A stretch of DNA of 10,874 nucleotides from DATAVB01 sp040414495 (GCA_040414495.1 JBEDUI010000278.1:1-10874), one strand, 5' to 3'. Positions 1 to 7,912 are shown, counted from the first letter of the stretch. Program-made: numbers and translations. The notes: generated by a model not told the origin, from the sequence alone.

Positions 1-182
1 ACGACCATCACGGATGGCGCGTCGCTGAAGACGATGCTGCCGGTGAGATTCGTGAGTTCGTAGCGCGTGCCGTAGATGTACTCGATCGACGCTGGCGCGG
101 GATCGTTGCACCGCCGAGCCTCTCTCATGATCATGCCCACGATCACGTCCTCGGACAGAGTGCTCACATCGTGGTCGCTCAT
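1..182 (-). CDS. Hypothetical protein, 5' part only (runs off the window edge)
   Basis: The minus strand is open from an ATG at 182-180 to the window edge, about 60 codons without a stop. The protein starts MSDHDVSTLSEDVIVGMIMR and continues through a stretch rich in Arg, Ala and Pro (residues about 20-32) to an IEYIYGTRYELTNLTGSIVF segment. A GGGAG Shine-Dalgarno lies a few bases upstream of the ATG on the minus strand, which supports the start. I recognise no family. The alternating hydrophobic pattern of the last 25 residues looks like beta strands of a small soluble domain, but this is inference. It is transcribed divergently from dnaG. Codon use is less GC-biased than in the genes downstream, with several ATC, AAT and AGA codons, which may mean a less conserved accessory gene. 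Confidence 0.55.
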   Translation of the reverse strand, partial: MSDHDVSTLSEDVIVGMIMREARRCNDPAPASIEYIYGTRYELTNLTGSIVFSDAPSVMV

Positions 183-253
183 TGACGTCTCCCTTGCCGC
201 CTGTACTCACGCTGAGGGCTGCGTGGCCGGCGGTCAAATGGCGGGTCGACGAC

Positions 254-321
254 CTTCGTGATCATGCAGAAATGGTCCGCCGCTACGGCGTGTCGCGAGC
301 CATTTCTGCATGATCACGAAG
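254..321. repeat. Perfect 22-bp inverted repeat with 24-base spacer
   Basis: The left arm is at 254-275 and begins CTTCGTGATCATGCAG. The right arm at 300-321 is its exact reverse complement, 22 of 22 bases. The spacer 276-299 has no obvious internal pairing. It lies between two divergent genes, so it follows neither of them as a terminator. Each arm is AT-richer than its surroundings and contains the palindrome TGATCA. The 9-mer TGATCATGC occurs again at 128-136 inside the neighbouring partial gene. Possible roles are a dispersed palindromic (REP/MITE-like) element, a two-site operator, or the end of a lost mobile element. Confidence 0.85.
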
Positions 322-399
322 AAGGGAGCGCCGGCTCGATTCGAGCCCGACGGCGGGCAGCGGGGCGACAACGAGCGGGTCGGTGCGGCCGGCGACCGG

Positions 400-424
400 T
401 TCGACGGGGGGTTGCGCCTAGACT
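400..424 (+). promoter_or_regulatory. Candidate promoter for dnaG
   Basis: A TAGACT hexamer at 419-424 fits the actinobacterial -10 pattern TANNNT and lies 50 bases before the dnaG start. TTCGAC at 400-405 is the nearest -35-like hexamer, but the spacing of 13 is shorter than the usual 16-18. Only the -10 is therefore even moderately convincing. Confidence 0.3.
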
Positions 425-474
425 GCCGGGTACGTACCCCAGCACCCCAGCCCGCGAAACCCAAGGAGGCAACC

Positions 475-2409
475 GTGCCCGGGCGGATCTCCGACGCGGA
501 CATCGCCGACGTGCGGGCACGGGCCCGGATCGCTGACGTGGTCGGCGAATACGTCGCGTTGCGGCGAGCCGGCGGGGACGCACTCAAAGGCCTCTGCCCG
601 TTCCACGAGGAAAAGACGCCGTCCTTCAACGTCCGGCCGAGCACTGGGTACTACCACTGCTTCGGCTGCGCGGCCAGCGGCGACGTCATCGACTTCATCG
701 AACGCATCGAGCACCTGAACTTCGTCGAGGCGGTCGAACGGCTGGCCGACAAGGTCGGCGTGCGGCTGCGGTACGAGCAGGGCGGTATGGCGCCGGCGGC
801 CCGCGCACCCGGCGGTCGGGCCCGACTCATCGAGGCGCACCGGATCGCGGCCGAGTTCTACGTCGAAAAGCTGGCGTCGAGCGAGGGCAAGCCGGGCCGG
901 GATTTCCTGACCGAGCGCGGTTTTGACGCCGAGGCCGCCGCGACGTTCGGCTGCGGTTTCGCCCCGGGCGGCTGGGACCAACTCACCAAACACCTGTTGC
1001 TGAAGAAGTTCACGCCCAAGGAATTGGTGACCGCCGGGCTGTCCCGCGAGGCCCGAACCGGTTCGCTGATCGACCGGTTCCGTCGCCGGCTGCTCTGGCC
1101 GATCCGCTCGATCACCGGCGACGTCATCGGGTTCGGTGCCCGCCGGCTTTTCGACGACGATGACGGCCCGAAATACCTGAACACGCCGGAAACGCCGATA
1201 TACAAGAAGAGCGAGGTGCTCTACGGCGTTGATTTGGCCAAGAGGGAAATCGCCCGGCGGCGCCAGGCCGTGGTGGTCGAGGGTTACACCGACGTGATGG
1301 CCTGCCACCTGGCCGGCGTGCCGACCGCCGTCGCGACCTGTGGCACCGCCTTCGGCAATGACCACATCGGCGTACTGCGCCGGCTGTTGATGGACTCCGA
1401 CTCGTTCCGCGGCGAGGTCATCTTCACCTTCGATGGCGACGCGGCCGGCCGGAAAGCCGCGCTGCGGGCATTCGATGACGAGCAGCGATTCGTCGCGCAG
1501 ACGTTCGTAGCGGTCGAGTCCAGCGGCATGGACCCGTGCGAGTTGCGGCAGGGCAAGGGCGATCTGGCCGTACGTGATCTAGTGGCGCAACGAGTGCCGC
1601 TGGTGCAGTTCGCCTTGCGCAGCACGATCGACGACTACGACCTGGAGACGGTCGAGGGGCGGGTGCAGGCGCTGCGTTCGGCCGCTCCGCTGGTGGCCAA
1701 GATCAAGGACCGGTCGATGCGGCCGGAGTACGCCCGCAAGCTCGCCGGGGACCTCGGCATGGAAATCGACGCCGTGGCCGAGGAGGTACGCCGCGCCGGC
1801 GGCGATCTGGCCAACGGAGCCAACGGAGCGAGCGGCCGAAATGGCCGTGCCAACAACAACAGACGCGCGCAGCAAAGCGCCGACGTACGCCCGATGCGCG
1901 AACCGGCCGTCACCCGGCCCAGCCCGGACGACCCGCGACTCGCGGTCGAACGCGAGGTGCTCAAGATCGCGCTGCAGGCCCCGGCCCTGGCCGGCCCGAT
2001 CTTCGACGCGATCACGACCGAGGCCTACACACACCCGGTCTACGCGGCGATCCGGGCGGCGATCGAGACCGCCGGCGGCGTGCAGGGCCAGGTCACCGGG
2101 CCGGTGTGGGTGGAACGGGTCAGCGCCAGTTGCCCGGATGACCTGATCCGCTCGGTCGCTTCCGAGCTGGCGGTCGAACGGTTGCGCTGCGCCGGCGACG
2201 AGCCGACCGGCCGGTACGTGCACGAGAACCTGGCCCGGATCCAGGAATTGGCGTTCGAGCGCCGGATCGCGCAGGTCAAATCGACGTTGCAGCGGATCAA
2301 CCCGGTCGAGCGACCGGAGGACCACACTCGACTGTTCGGCGAGCTGATCGCGTTGGAGCAGCAACGGCGCGGCCTGCGCGAACAGGCGTTGGGCGAGGAG
2401 CCGGCGTGA
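475..2409 (+). CDS. dnaG: DNA primase DnaG
   Basis: DnaG synthesises the RNA primers for replication at the fork, together with the DnaB helicase. The GTG start at 475 is chosen because AAGGAGG lies at 463-469 with ideal spacing and because the protein then begins PGRISDADI, as other actinobacterial primases do. The frame is open further upstream, to 310, but that stretch does not look like primase. The product is 644 residues, normal for the family. The CHC2 zinc finger is C41, H44, C62 and C65. The Toprim core has EGYTDV with Glu269 and DGD with Asp320 and Asp322, so the metal-binding acidic residues are present. The N-terminal catalytic core domain includes the KYLNTPETPIYKK segment. An Asn/Gly-rich linker (about residues 443-465) leads to the C-terminal helicase-binding domain. 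The stop overlaps the next gene's start. Identification is firm. Confidence 0.98.
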   Translation: MPGRISDADIADVRARARIADVVGEYVALRRAGGDALKGLCPFHEEKTPSFNVRPSTGYYHCFGCAASGDVIDFIERIEHLNFVEAVERLADKVGVRLRYEQGGMAPAARAPGGRARLIEAHRIAAEFYVEKLASSEGKPGRDFLTERGFDAEAAATFGCGFAPGGWDQLTKHLLLKKFTPKELVTAGLSREARTGSLIDRFRRRLLWPIRSITGDVIGFGARRLFDDDDGPKYLNTPETPIYKKSEVLYGVDLAKREIARRRQAVVVEGYTDVMACHLAGVPTAVATCGTAFGNDHIGVLRRLLMDSDSFRGEVIFTFDGDAAGRKAALRAFDDEQRFVAQTFVAVESSGMDPCELRQGKGDLAVRDLVAQRVPLVQFALRSTIDDYDLETVEGRVQALRSAAPLVAKIKDRSMRPEYARKLAGDLGMEIDAVAEEVRRAGGDLANGANGASGRNGRANNNRRAQQSADVRPMREPAVTRPSPDDPRLAVEREVLKIALQAPALAGPIFDAITTEAYTHPVYAAIRAAIETAGGVQGQVTGPVWVERVSASCPDDLIRSVASELAVERLRCAGDEPTGRYVHENLARIQELAFERRIAQVKSTLQRINPVERPEDHTRLFGELIALEQQRRGLREQALGEEPA

Positions 2410-2936
2410 GGTGGCGCCGGGAACGTCCGCCGGCCGAGATCACCGCCAAGCTGGACGGCGACGAGCGCGTCCTGACCTGGGGCCGTACCGACACCGGCGC
2501 GGCCATCGTGGCGACCCAACGCGGACTGTGGTTGCCCGACGAAACGGACCACCGCCGGGTCGGCTGGCACGAGATCGACAAAGCGACCTGGAACGAGGGC
2601 GAGCTCACGGTCACCGAGGGCCGAATCGCCCCGGACGCGCCGGAATTCGTGGAGGACCAGCCGCCGACCGTATGGCAGGTGACCGAGCCGGGCGACCTGC
2701 CCAAAGTCGTCCGCGCCAGGGTCAATCGCAGCGTCGCGGTGACCGAACACCACCTCTTAAAACCCAGCGGTGGCGTACGGATCGTCGGGCGGCGGATCTC
2801 CGGGCGGGACGGGCTGTCCTGGCTCGCCCGCGTCGACCCCGGCACCGACCGGCACGCGCCCGAGGTGATCGCCCAAACCGATGCCTTGTTGGCCGAGGCG
2901 CGAGCACGATTCGCCGCGCCGGCCGACCAAATCTGA
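2406..2936 (+). CDS. Conserved-type hypothetical protein coupled to dnaG
   Basis: This 176-residue protein starts at a GTG that shares four bases (GTGA) with the dnaG stop, a classic translational-coupling overlap. I do not recognise a named family. The sequence has the alternating strands of a compact beta domain: DERVLTWGRTDTG, AAIVATQRGLWL, VGWHEIDKATW and ELTVTEG, then a charged C-terminal helix ending in ALLAEARARF. The pattern of a threshold 'lets-read-out' strand followed by RGLWL and WHEI recalls bacterial PH-like domains, but that is inference. No signal peptide or membrane segment is seen. Codon 118 (2757-2759) is a TTA leucine codon, rare in such genomes. Coupling to dnaG suggests a housekeeping link, perhaps to replication, though the sequence itself does not show a function. 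Confidence 0.8.
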   Translation: MRWRRERPPAEITAKLDGDERVLTWGRTDTGAAIVATQRGLWLPDETDHRRVGWHEIDKATWNEGELTVTEGRIAPDAPEFVEDQPPTVWQVTEPGDLPKVVRARVNRSVAVTEHHLLKPSGGVRIVGRRISGRDGLSWLARVDPGTDRHAPEVIAQTDALLAEARARFAAPADQI

Positions 2937-2949
2937 AAGGAAGCCCAGG

Positions 2950-4344
2950 ATGACGCTGGTTGCCGGCGTCGACTGCTCGACGCAGTCGACCAAGGTGCTC
3001 GTATGTGATGCCGACACCGGCGAGGTGGTCCGTACCGGTACCGCGCCGCACCCGGACACCACCGAGATCGACCCGCAGATCTGGTGGGAGGCGTACGGAA
3101 AGGCCTCGGACGGGCTGCTCGAAGGCGTCGAGGCGATGGCGGTCGGCGGCCAACAGCACGGCATGGTCACCCTTGACGAGGCCGGCGACGTGGTCCGCCC
3201 GGCCCTGCTGTGGAACGACACCCGCTCGGCCCAGGCCGCGACCGACCTGACCGCGGAGCTGGGCGGGCGCGCGGCGTGGGCCGAGGCGGTCGGGCTGGTA
3301 CTCGTCGCCAGCTTCACGATCACCAAGCTGCGCTGGTTCGCCGAGCACGAGCCGGAATTGGCGGCCCGGGCGCAGTCCGTACTGCTGCCGCACGACTGGC
3401 TGACCGGCAAGCTCGCGGCCGACGCGGTCGCGGTGACCGACCGCGGCGATGCCTCGGGTACCGGGTACTTCTCCGCCGCGACCGGCGAATACCGGACTGA
3501 TCTGCTGCGCCGGGCGTTCGGCCGCGACCTGGCCCTGCCACGGGTCGCCGCCCCGGCCGAAATCGTTGGCGAGACCGCGGACGGCATCAAGCTGGCCGCT
3601 GGTACCGGCGACAACATGGCCGCCGCGCTGGGATTGTCATTGCAGCCGGGCGACGTGGTGGTGTCGATGGGTACGAGCGGCGCGATGTTCGCCGTGTCGG
3701 ACAAGCCGTGCGCCGACCCGACCGGCCTGGTGGCTGGGTTCGCTGATGCAACCGGCAAGTTCCTGCCCTTGGCCTGCACGCTCAACGCGGCCCGGGTGCT
3801 GACCGCGGTGGCGACCCTGCTCGGCATCGACGTACACCAACTCGGCGAGCTGGCCCTGTCCGTCCCGGACAGCGGCGGCCTGGTGCTGCTGCCGTACTTC
3901 GACGGCGAACGGACCCCGGACCTGCCGCTGGCCCGTGGCCTGCTGCACGGCCTGTCCCGTCCGAACGCGACGCCGGCCACCCTGGCCCGGGCCGCGTTCG
4001 AGGGCATGCTGTGCGGGCTGGCCGATGGCGTGGATCCGTTGCGGGAGCAGGGGTTGCCGGTGCGGCGGGTGCTGTTGATCGGCGGTGCGGCGGCGGCTCC
4101 GGCGGTGCAGGCGTTGGCCCCGGCGATCTTCGGGGCGCCGGTCGCGTTGCCCGAGCCGGGGGAGTACGTGGCCCGCGGCGCCGCGCGGCAGGCGGCCTGG
4201 GCTCTGTCCGGTGCGGCCGAGCCGCCGGCGTGGCCGATTCCGGCGCAAGACCTACCGACCGCGCCGCCGGCGACCGAGGTTCGCGCGGCTTACGCGCAGG
4301 TCCGCGATGGCGCCGTACCGTTGCTGTCCGGTCCCGCGCGGTAA
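2950..4344 (+). CDS. xylB: Xylulokinase-like sugar kinase (FGGY family)
   Basis: Predicted to phosphorylate D-xylulose with ATP to D-xylulose 5-phosphate, which feeds the pentose phosphate pathway. The ATG at 2950 follows GAAAGGA at 2935-2941 with 8 bases between. The 464-residue product is slightly short for XylB (usually about 480-510) but has the FGGY landmarks in order: VDCSTQSTK with Asp8 (N-terminal phosphate motif), GGQQHGMV near residue 67, WNDTR near 88, HDWLTGKL near 148, DRGDASGTGYF near 164, GTGDNMAAALG with the expected catalytic base Asp221, then MGTSG near 240 and LIGGAAAAPAVQ in the C-terminal ATP domain. Only 13 bases separate it from the gene upstream, so it may be read from the dnaG promoter. 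FGGY kinases change substrate easily, so ribulose or another ketose is possible, but the nearby xylose isomerase favours xylulose. Confidence 0.9.
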   Translation: MTLVAGVDCSTQSTKVLVCDADTGEVVRTGTAPHPDTTEIDPQIWWEAYGKASDGLLEGVEAMAVGGQQHGMVTLDEAGDVVRPALLWNDTRSAQAATDLTAELGGRAAWAEAVGLVLVASFTITKLRWFAEHEPELAARAQSVLLPHDWLTGKLAADAVAVTDRGDASGTGYFSAATGEYRTDLLRRAFGRDLALPRVAAPAEIVGETADGIKLAAGTGDNMAAALGLSLQPGDVVVSMGTSGAMFAVSDKPCADPTGLVAGFADATGKFLPLACTLNAARVLTAVATLLGIDVHQLGELALSVPDSGGLVLLPYFDGERTPDLPLARGLLHGLSRPNATPATLARAAFEGMLCGLADGVDPLREQGLPVRRVLLIGGAAAAPAVQALAPAIFGAPVALPEPGEYVARGAARQAAWALSGAAEPPAWPIPAQDLPTAPPATEVRAAYAQVRDGAVPLLSGPAR

Positions 4345-4537
4345 ACGGGCGCTCTGAAAGTTTTCCGTTCACCGGCCGTGGTGTGTGCCCTTGCGCCGGC
4401 CTGTCCGACGGCCATAGTTTCACTGCGGACCGCCGAAGGTGGGCGCCGCGCTGAGCCCTATCGGCCGCGACGGCAATCCTCGTTGACAGCTCCATCGACA
4501 GCAGGGCCCGTACGACCGAAACGGAAGGGAATGGCGC
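4345..4537 (+). promoter_or_regulatory. Spacer with candidate operator and -35 element ahead of the dehydrogenase gene
   Basis: The 193-base gap holds no plausible gene. An imperfect palindrome GAAAGTTTTC (4356-4365, inside CTGAAAGTTTTCCG) lies just after the xylB stop and resembles the small GAAA/TTTC palindromes bound by some sugar-responsive repressors. An exact TTGACA is at 4483-4488. The best -10-like hexamer after it, TACGAC at 4511-4516, is 22 bases away, which is too far for a standard promoter. A new transcription start before the gene at 4538 is likely but not located. Confidence 0.35.
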
Positions 4538-5695
4538 ATGCGTCTGGGAGTGGGACTGGTCGGCTACGCATTCATGGGTGCGGTGCATTCGCAGGCCTGG
4601 CGCACGGTGAACAAATTCTTCGACCTGGAGGCCCAGGCGGAGTTGGCCGTGCTGTGTGGCCGGAACAAGGAAGCGGCCGATGCCGCGGCTAAGAAGTTCG
4701 GCTACCCATCCGTAGAGACCGACTGGCACAACGTACTGAAGCGTGACGACGTGGACATCGTCGATGTTTGTACGCCGGGCAACAGCCACGCCGAGATCTC
4801 GATCGCGGCGCTGCAGGCCGGAAAGCACGTGCTGTGTGAGAAGCCGCTGGCCAACACCGTGGCCGAGGCGCGGGCCATGGTCGAGGCGGCCAAGGCGGCC
4901 TCGGGCACCGCGATGGTCGGCTTCAACTACCGGCGGCTGCCCGCGGTCAGCTACGCGCGGCAGTTGGTCGCCGACGGCCGGCTGGGCACGATCCGGCACA
5001 TTCGCGCGGCGTACCTGCAGGACTGGATCATCGACCCGGAATTCCCGCTGACCTGGCGACTGCAGAAGGACCTCGCCGGTTCCGGCGCGCTGGGCGACCT
5101 GGGCGCGCACATCGTCGACATGGCGCAGTTCGTCTCCGGCCAGCAGATCACCGGTGTCTCGGCGTTGACCGAGACGTTCATCAAGGAGCGGCCGCTGCCG
5201 GCAGCGGCCAGTGGGCTGGCCGGTCAGGCCGGCACCGAACGCGGCGCGGTCACGGTGGATGACGCGGCCCTGTTCCTGGGCCGGCTCGATGGCGGCGCGG
5301 TCGCCTCGTTCGAGGCCACCCGGTTCGCCCAGGGTCGTAAGAACGGCCTGCACATCGAGATCAACGGCGACGGCGGCTCGCTGGTCTTCGACCTGGAACG
5401 GCTCAACGAGCTGGAATTCTTCGACGCCTCGCTCGACCCGGCCGAGGCCGGTTTCCGGCGGATTCTGGTCACCGAGCCGACGCACCCGTACGTCGAGGCC
5501 TGGTGGCCGGCCGGGCATGGCCTGGGTTACGAACACAGCTTCACCCACGAGGTACGGGATTTCCTGGAGGGAATCGCGACCAAACAGCAGCCGGCACCAT
5601 CCTTTGTGGACGGACTGCAGGTGCAGCTCGTTCTCGATGCGGTGGGTCGCAGCGCTGAGCAGAACTCGGCCTGGACATCAGTCGAACAGGTCTGA
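4538..5695 (+). CDS. Gfo/Idh/MocA-family NAD(P)-dependent sugar oxidoreductase
   Basis: A 385-residue cytoplasmic dehydrogenase of the glucose-fructose oxidoreductase/inositol dehydrogenase/MocA family, which oxidises a hydroxyl of a sugar, inositol or glycoside with NAD(P). The ATG at 4538 follows GGAAGGGA at 4523-4530; an out-of-frame ATG at 4531 is ignored. The N-terminal Rossmann fold is seen in GVGLVGYAFMGAVHS (residues 4-18) and VDVCTPGNSHAEI. The family's EKP motif is Glu101-Lys102-Pro103, with Lys102 the expected catalytic lysine. The C-terminal substrate domain has GALGDLGAHIVD with Asp187 and His191, the usual catalytic pair. The C-terminal GLGYEHSFTHEVRDFLEGI is typical of the family. 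It sits 26 bases before xylA and so probably shares its transcript. The substrate cannot be read from sequence; C3 oxidation of a glycoside or an inositol/pentose dehydrogenase are both possible. Confidence 0.93.
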   Translation: MRLGVGLVGYAFMGAVHSQAWRTVNKFFDLEAQAELAVLCGRNKEAADAAAKKFGYPSVETDWHNVLKRDDVDIVDVCTPGNSHAEISIAALQAGKHVLCEKPLANTVAEARAMVEAAKAASGTAMVGFNYRRLPAVSYARQLVADGRLGTIRHIRAAYLQDWIIDPEFPLTWRLQKDLAGSGALGDLGAHIVDMAQFVSGQQITGVSALTETFIKERPLPAAASGLAGQAGTERGAVTVDDAALFLGRLDGGAVASFEATRFAQGRKNGLHIEINGDGGSLVFDLERLNELEFFDASLDPAEAGFRRILVTEPTHPYVEAWWPAGHGLGYEHSFTHEVRDFLEGIATKQQPAPSFVDGLQVQLVLDAVGRSAEQNSAWTSVEQV

Positions 5696-5721
5696 ACGCA
5701 CAGCGGGAAAGGAAATAGACG

Positions 5722-6885
5722 ATGAGCGACTACCAACCCACCAAGGCCGACAAATTCACGTTCGGTCTGTGGACGGTTGGCTGGCAGGGCGTCGATCCGT
5801 TCGGCACCTTTATCCGGCCGCCGATGGACCCGGTGGAGGCGGTGAACCGACTCGCCGAACTCGGCGCCGCCGGTGTGACATTTCACGACAACGATTTGAT
5901 TCCGTTCGGCGCCGATGGTGGTGAGCGGCAGCGCCTTATCGACCGCTTCCGTAAGGCGCTTTCCGACACCGGGATGACCACGCCGATGGTCACCACGAAC
6001 CTCTTCTACCACCCGGTTTTCAAGGACGGCGCGTTCACCTCCAACGACCGCGATATCCGGCGTTACGCGGTCGGCAAGGTGCTGCGCAATATCGACCTGG
6101 CCGCTGACTTGGGTGCGAAAACGTACGTCTGCTGGGGCGGCCGGGAAGGCGCCGAAAGCGACGCGGCCACGGATGTGCGGGTCGCGTTGGATCGCTACAA
6201 GGAAGCGATCGACACGCTCTGCACGTACATTCGCGAGCAGGGCTACGACATGCGGCTGGCCTTGGAGCCAAAGCCGAACGAGCCGCGCGGCGATATTTTC
6301 CTGGCCACGGTCGGGCACGCGTTGGCGTTCATCAACCAGCTCGAATATCCCGACATGGTCGGCATCAACCCCGAGGTCGGACACGAGACGATGGCCGGGT
6401 TGAATTTCGTGCACGGTGTCTCGCAGGCATTGTGGTCCGGAAAGCTGTTCCACATCGACCTGAACGGCCAGCATGGCATCAAATACGACCAGGACCTGCG
6501 GTTCGGTGCGGCCGATCAGAAGGGCGCGTTCTTCCTGGTCGACCTGCTCGAGGCGGCCGGGTACGACGGGCCGCGGCATTTCGATTTCAAGCCGCCGCGC
6601 ACCGAGGACATCGAAGGCGTCTGGACCTCGGCCGCCGGCTGCATGCGGAACTACCTGATTTTCAAGGAAAAGGCGAAGGCGTTCCGCGCCGATCCCGAGG
6701 TGCAGGAGGCAATGGCCGCGTCCCGGCTGCCCGAACTGGCCACGCCGACGCTGGACGCGGGCGAATCGCTGACCGCGCTGCGGGACGAGGCGATCTCGTT
6801 CGACGCGGACAAGGCGGCCGACCGCGGGCTGCACTACGAACGGCTTGACCAGTTGGCGCTCGATCATCTCTTCGGTGTTCGCTAG
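5722..6885 (+). CDS. xylA: Xylose isomerase (class I)
   Basis: Interconverts D-xylose and D-xylulose, and with lower affinity D-glucose and D-fructose, using two divalent metals. The ATG at 5722 follows AAAGGAA at 5707-5713. The 387-residue length matches the short class I enzymes of Streptomyces. The active site is complete, and each residue number is one higher than in the Streptomyces rubiginosus enzyme as I recall it: His55 and Asp58 (FHDND), Glu182 and Lys184 (LEPKPNEPRGD), Glu218 and His221 (NPEVGHE), Asp246 (FHIDLN), Asp256 and Asp258 (YDQDLRFG), and Asp288 (HFDFKPPRT). No signal peptide is present. The gene lies between the Gfo/Idh/MocA dehydrogenase and the TIM-barrel isomerase, with gaps of 26 and 15 bases, so the three are very likely one operon; the xylulokinase lies 193 bases before that operon. 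Identification is firm. Confidence 0.98.
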   Translation: MSDYQPTKADKFTFGLWTVGWQGVDPFGTFIRPPMDPVEAVNRLAELGAAGVTFHDNDLIPFGADGGERQRLIDRFRKALSDTGMTTPMVTTNLFYHPVFKDGAFTSNDRDIRRYAVGKVLRNIDLAADLGAKTYVCWGGREGAESDAATDVRVALDRYKEAIDTLCTYIREQGYDMRLALEPKPNEPRGDIFLATVGHALAFINQLEYPDMVGINPEVGHETMAGLNFVHGVSQALWSGKLFHIDLNGQHGIKYDQDLRFGAADQKGAFFLVDLLEAAGYDGPRHFDFKPPRTEDIEGVWTSAAGCMRNYLIFKEKAKAFRADPEVQEAMAASRLPELATPTLDAGESLTALRDEAISFDADKAADRGLHYERLDQLALDHLFGVR

Positions 6886-6900
6886 AGGAGGCATTTGCAC

Positions 6901-7905
6901 ATGGCTCGTCCATTCACGCTTTTCACCGGCCAGTGGGCCGATCTGCCGTTCGAGAAGGTGTGCGAACTCGTTTCCGGCTGGGGTTATGACGGCCTGGAAA
7001 TCGCCACCTGGGGTGACCACTTCGAGGTCGACAAGGCACTGGCCGACGACGGTTATGTCGAAGAGCGGCGTTCGATCCTGAAGAAGTACAACCTCGACTG
7101 CTGGGCCATTTCCGCGCACCTGGTCGGGCAGGCGGTCTGCGACAACCCGATTGATGAGCGGCACAAGGCGATCGTGCCGGCCCGGGTGTGGGGCGACGGA
7201 GATCCCGAGGGTGTCCGGCAGCGGGCGGCGCAGGAGGTCATGGATACCGCCCGGGCGGCGGCGAAATTCGGCGTGAAGACCGTCACCGGCTTCACCGGAT
7301 CGTCCATTTGGTACACGGTGGCGATGTTCCCGCCCACCCCGGACGAAATGGTGGAACGCGGTTTCGCCGATTTCGCCGCGCGGTGGAATCCGATCATCGA
7401 CGTTTTCGACGAGGTCGGCGTGCGGTTCGCGTTGGAGGTGCACCCCTCCGAAATCGCGTACGACTACTGGACGGCCAAGCGCACGCTCGAAGCGATCGGC
7501 AACCGGCCCGGGTTCGGCCTGAACTTCGACCCGAGCCACTTCATGTGGCAGGACCTGGACCCGGTCGGATTCCTTTACGATTTCGCCGACCGGATCTACA
7601 ACGTGCACTGCAAGGAATCCAAGCGCCAGCTCAACGGGCGTAACGGTCGCCTTGCCTCGCACCTGCCGTGGGCCGATTCCCGTCGCGGTTGGGACTTTGT
7701 CTCCATTGGACACGGCGACGTGCCGTGGGGTGGAATCATCCGGATGCTCAACGAGATCGGCTATGAAGGTCCACTGTCGATCGAGTGGGAAGACGCGGGC
7801 ATGGACCGGCTGCGTGGTGCACCCGAGTCGCTGGAATACCTGCGTAAGCAGGTGTTCGAGAAGCCGGGTGCGGCCTTCGACGCGGCGTTCTCCAGCCAGA
7901 ACTGA
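6901..7905 (+). CDS. Sugar phosphate isomerase/epimerase-like TIM-barrel protein (AP endonuclease 2 family)
   Basis: A 334-residue protein of the xylose isomerase-like TIM-barrel superfamily, related to IolE, IolI and hydroxypyruvate isomerase. The ATG at 6901 is chosen because GAGGAGG at 6885-6891 gives a spacing of 9; a TTG six bases earlier would leave only 3. Metal-ligand candidates appear in barrel order: Glu179 (FALEVHPSE), Asp210 and His213 (LNFDPSHF), His236 (YNVHCKES) and Glu295 (LSIEWED). The strand GWGYDGLEIATWG (about residues 26-38) is the typical first half-barrel motif. It follows xylA by 15 bases. Such proteins isomerise, epimerise or dehydrate keto-sugars, and relatives of this family act on 3-keto-glycosides made by Gfo/Idh/MocA enzymes. 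The exact substrate is unknown. It ends just before a strong hairpin. Confidence 0.92.
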   Translation: MARPFTLFTGQWADLPFEKVCELVSGWGYDGLEIATWGDHFEVDKALADDGYVEERRSILKKYNLDCWAISAHLVGQAVCDNPIDERHKAIVPARVWGDGDPEGVRQRAAQEVMDTARAAAKFGVKTVTGFTGSSIWYTVAMFPPTPDEMVERGFADFAARWNPIIDVFDEVGVRFALEVHPSEIAYDYWTAKRTLEAIGNRPGFGLNFDPSHFMWQDLDPVGFLYDFADRIYNVHCKESKRQLNGRNGRLASHLPWADSRRGWDFVSIGHGDVPWGGIIRMLNEIGYEGPLSIEWEDAGMDRLRGAPESLEYLRKQVFEKPGAAFDAAFSSQN

Positions 7906-7912
7906 GGTTGTC

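Noticed and set aside
76..261. Small plus-strand frame antisense to the partial gene
   Set aside because: No Shine-Dalgarno or recognisable content; the minus-strand reading has a better start signal.
310..474. In-frame N-terminal extension of dnaG by 55 codons
   Set aside because: The start at 310 lies inside the inverted repeat, has no good Shine-Dalgarno, and the added residues do not look like primase. GTG 475 has AAGGAGG at ideal spacing and gives the normal N-terminus.
4483..4516. TTGACA plus TACGAC as a full sigma-70 promoter
   Set aside because: The 22-base spacing is too long; only the -35-like hexamer is kept as a weak hint within the spacer entry.
6895..6900. TTG start two codons earlier for the TIM-barrel protein
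   Set aside because: It would be only 3 bases from the Shine-Dalgarno, against 9 for ATG 6901.
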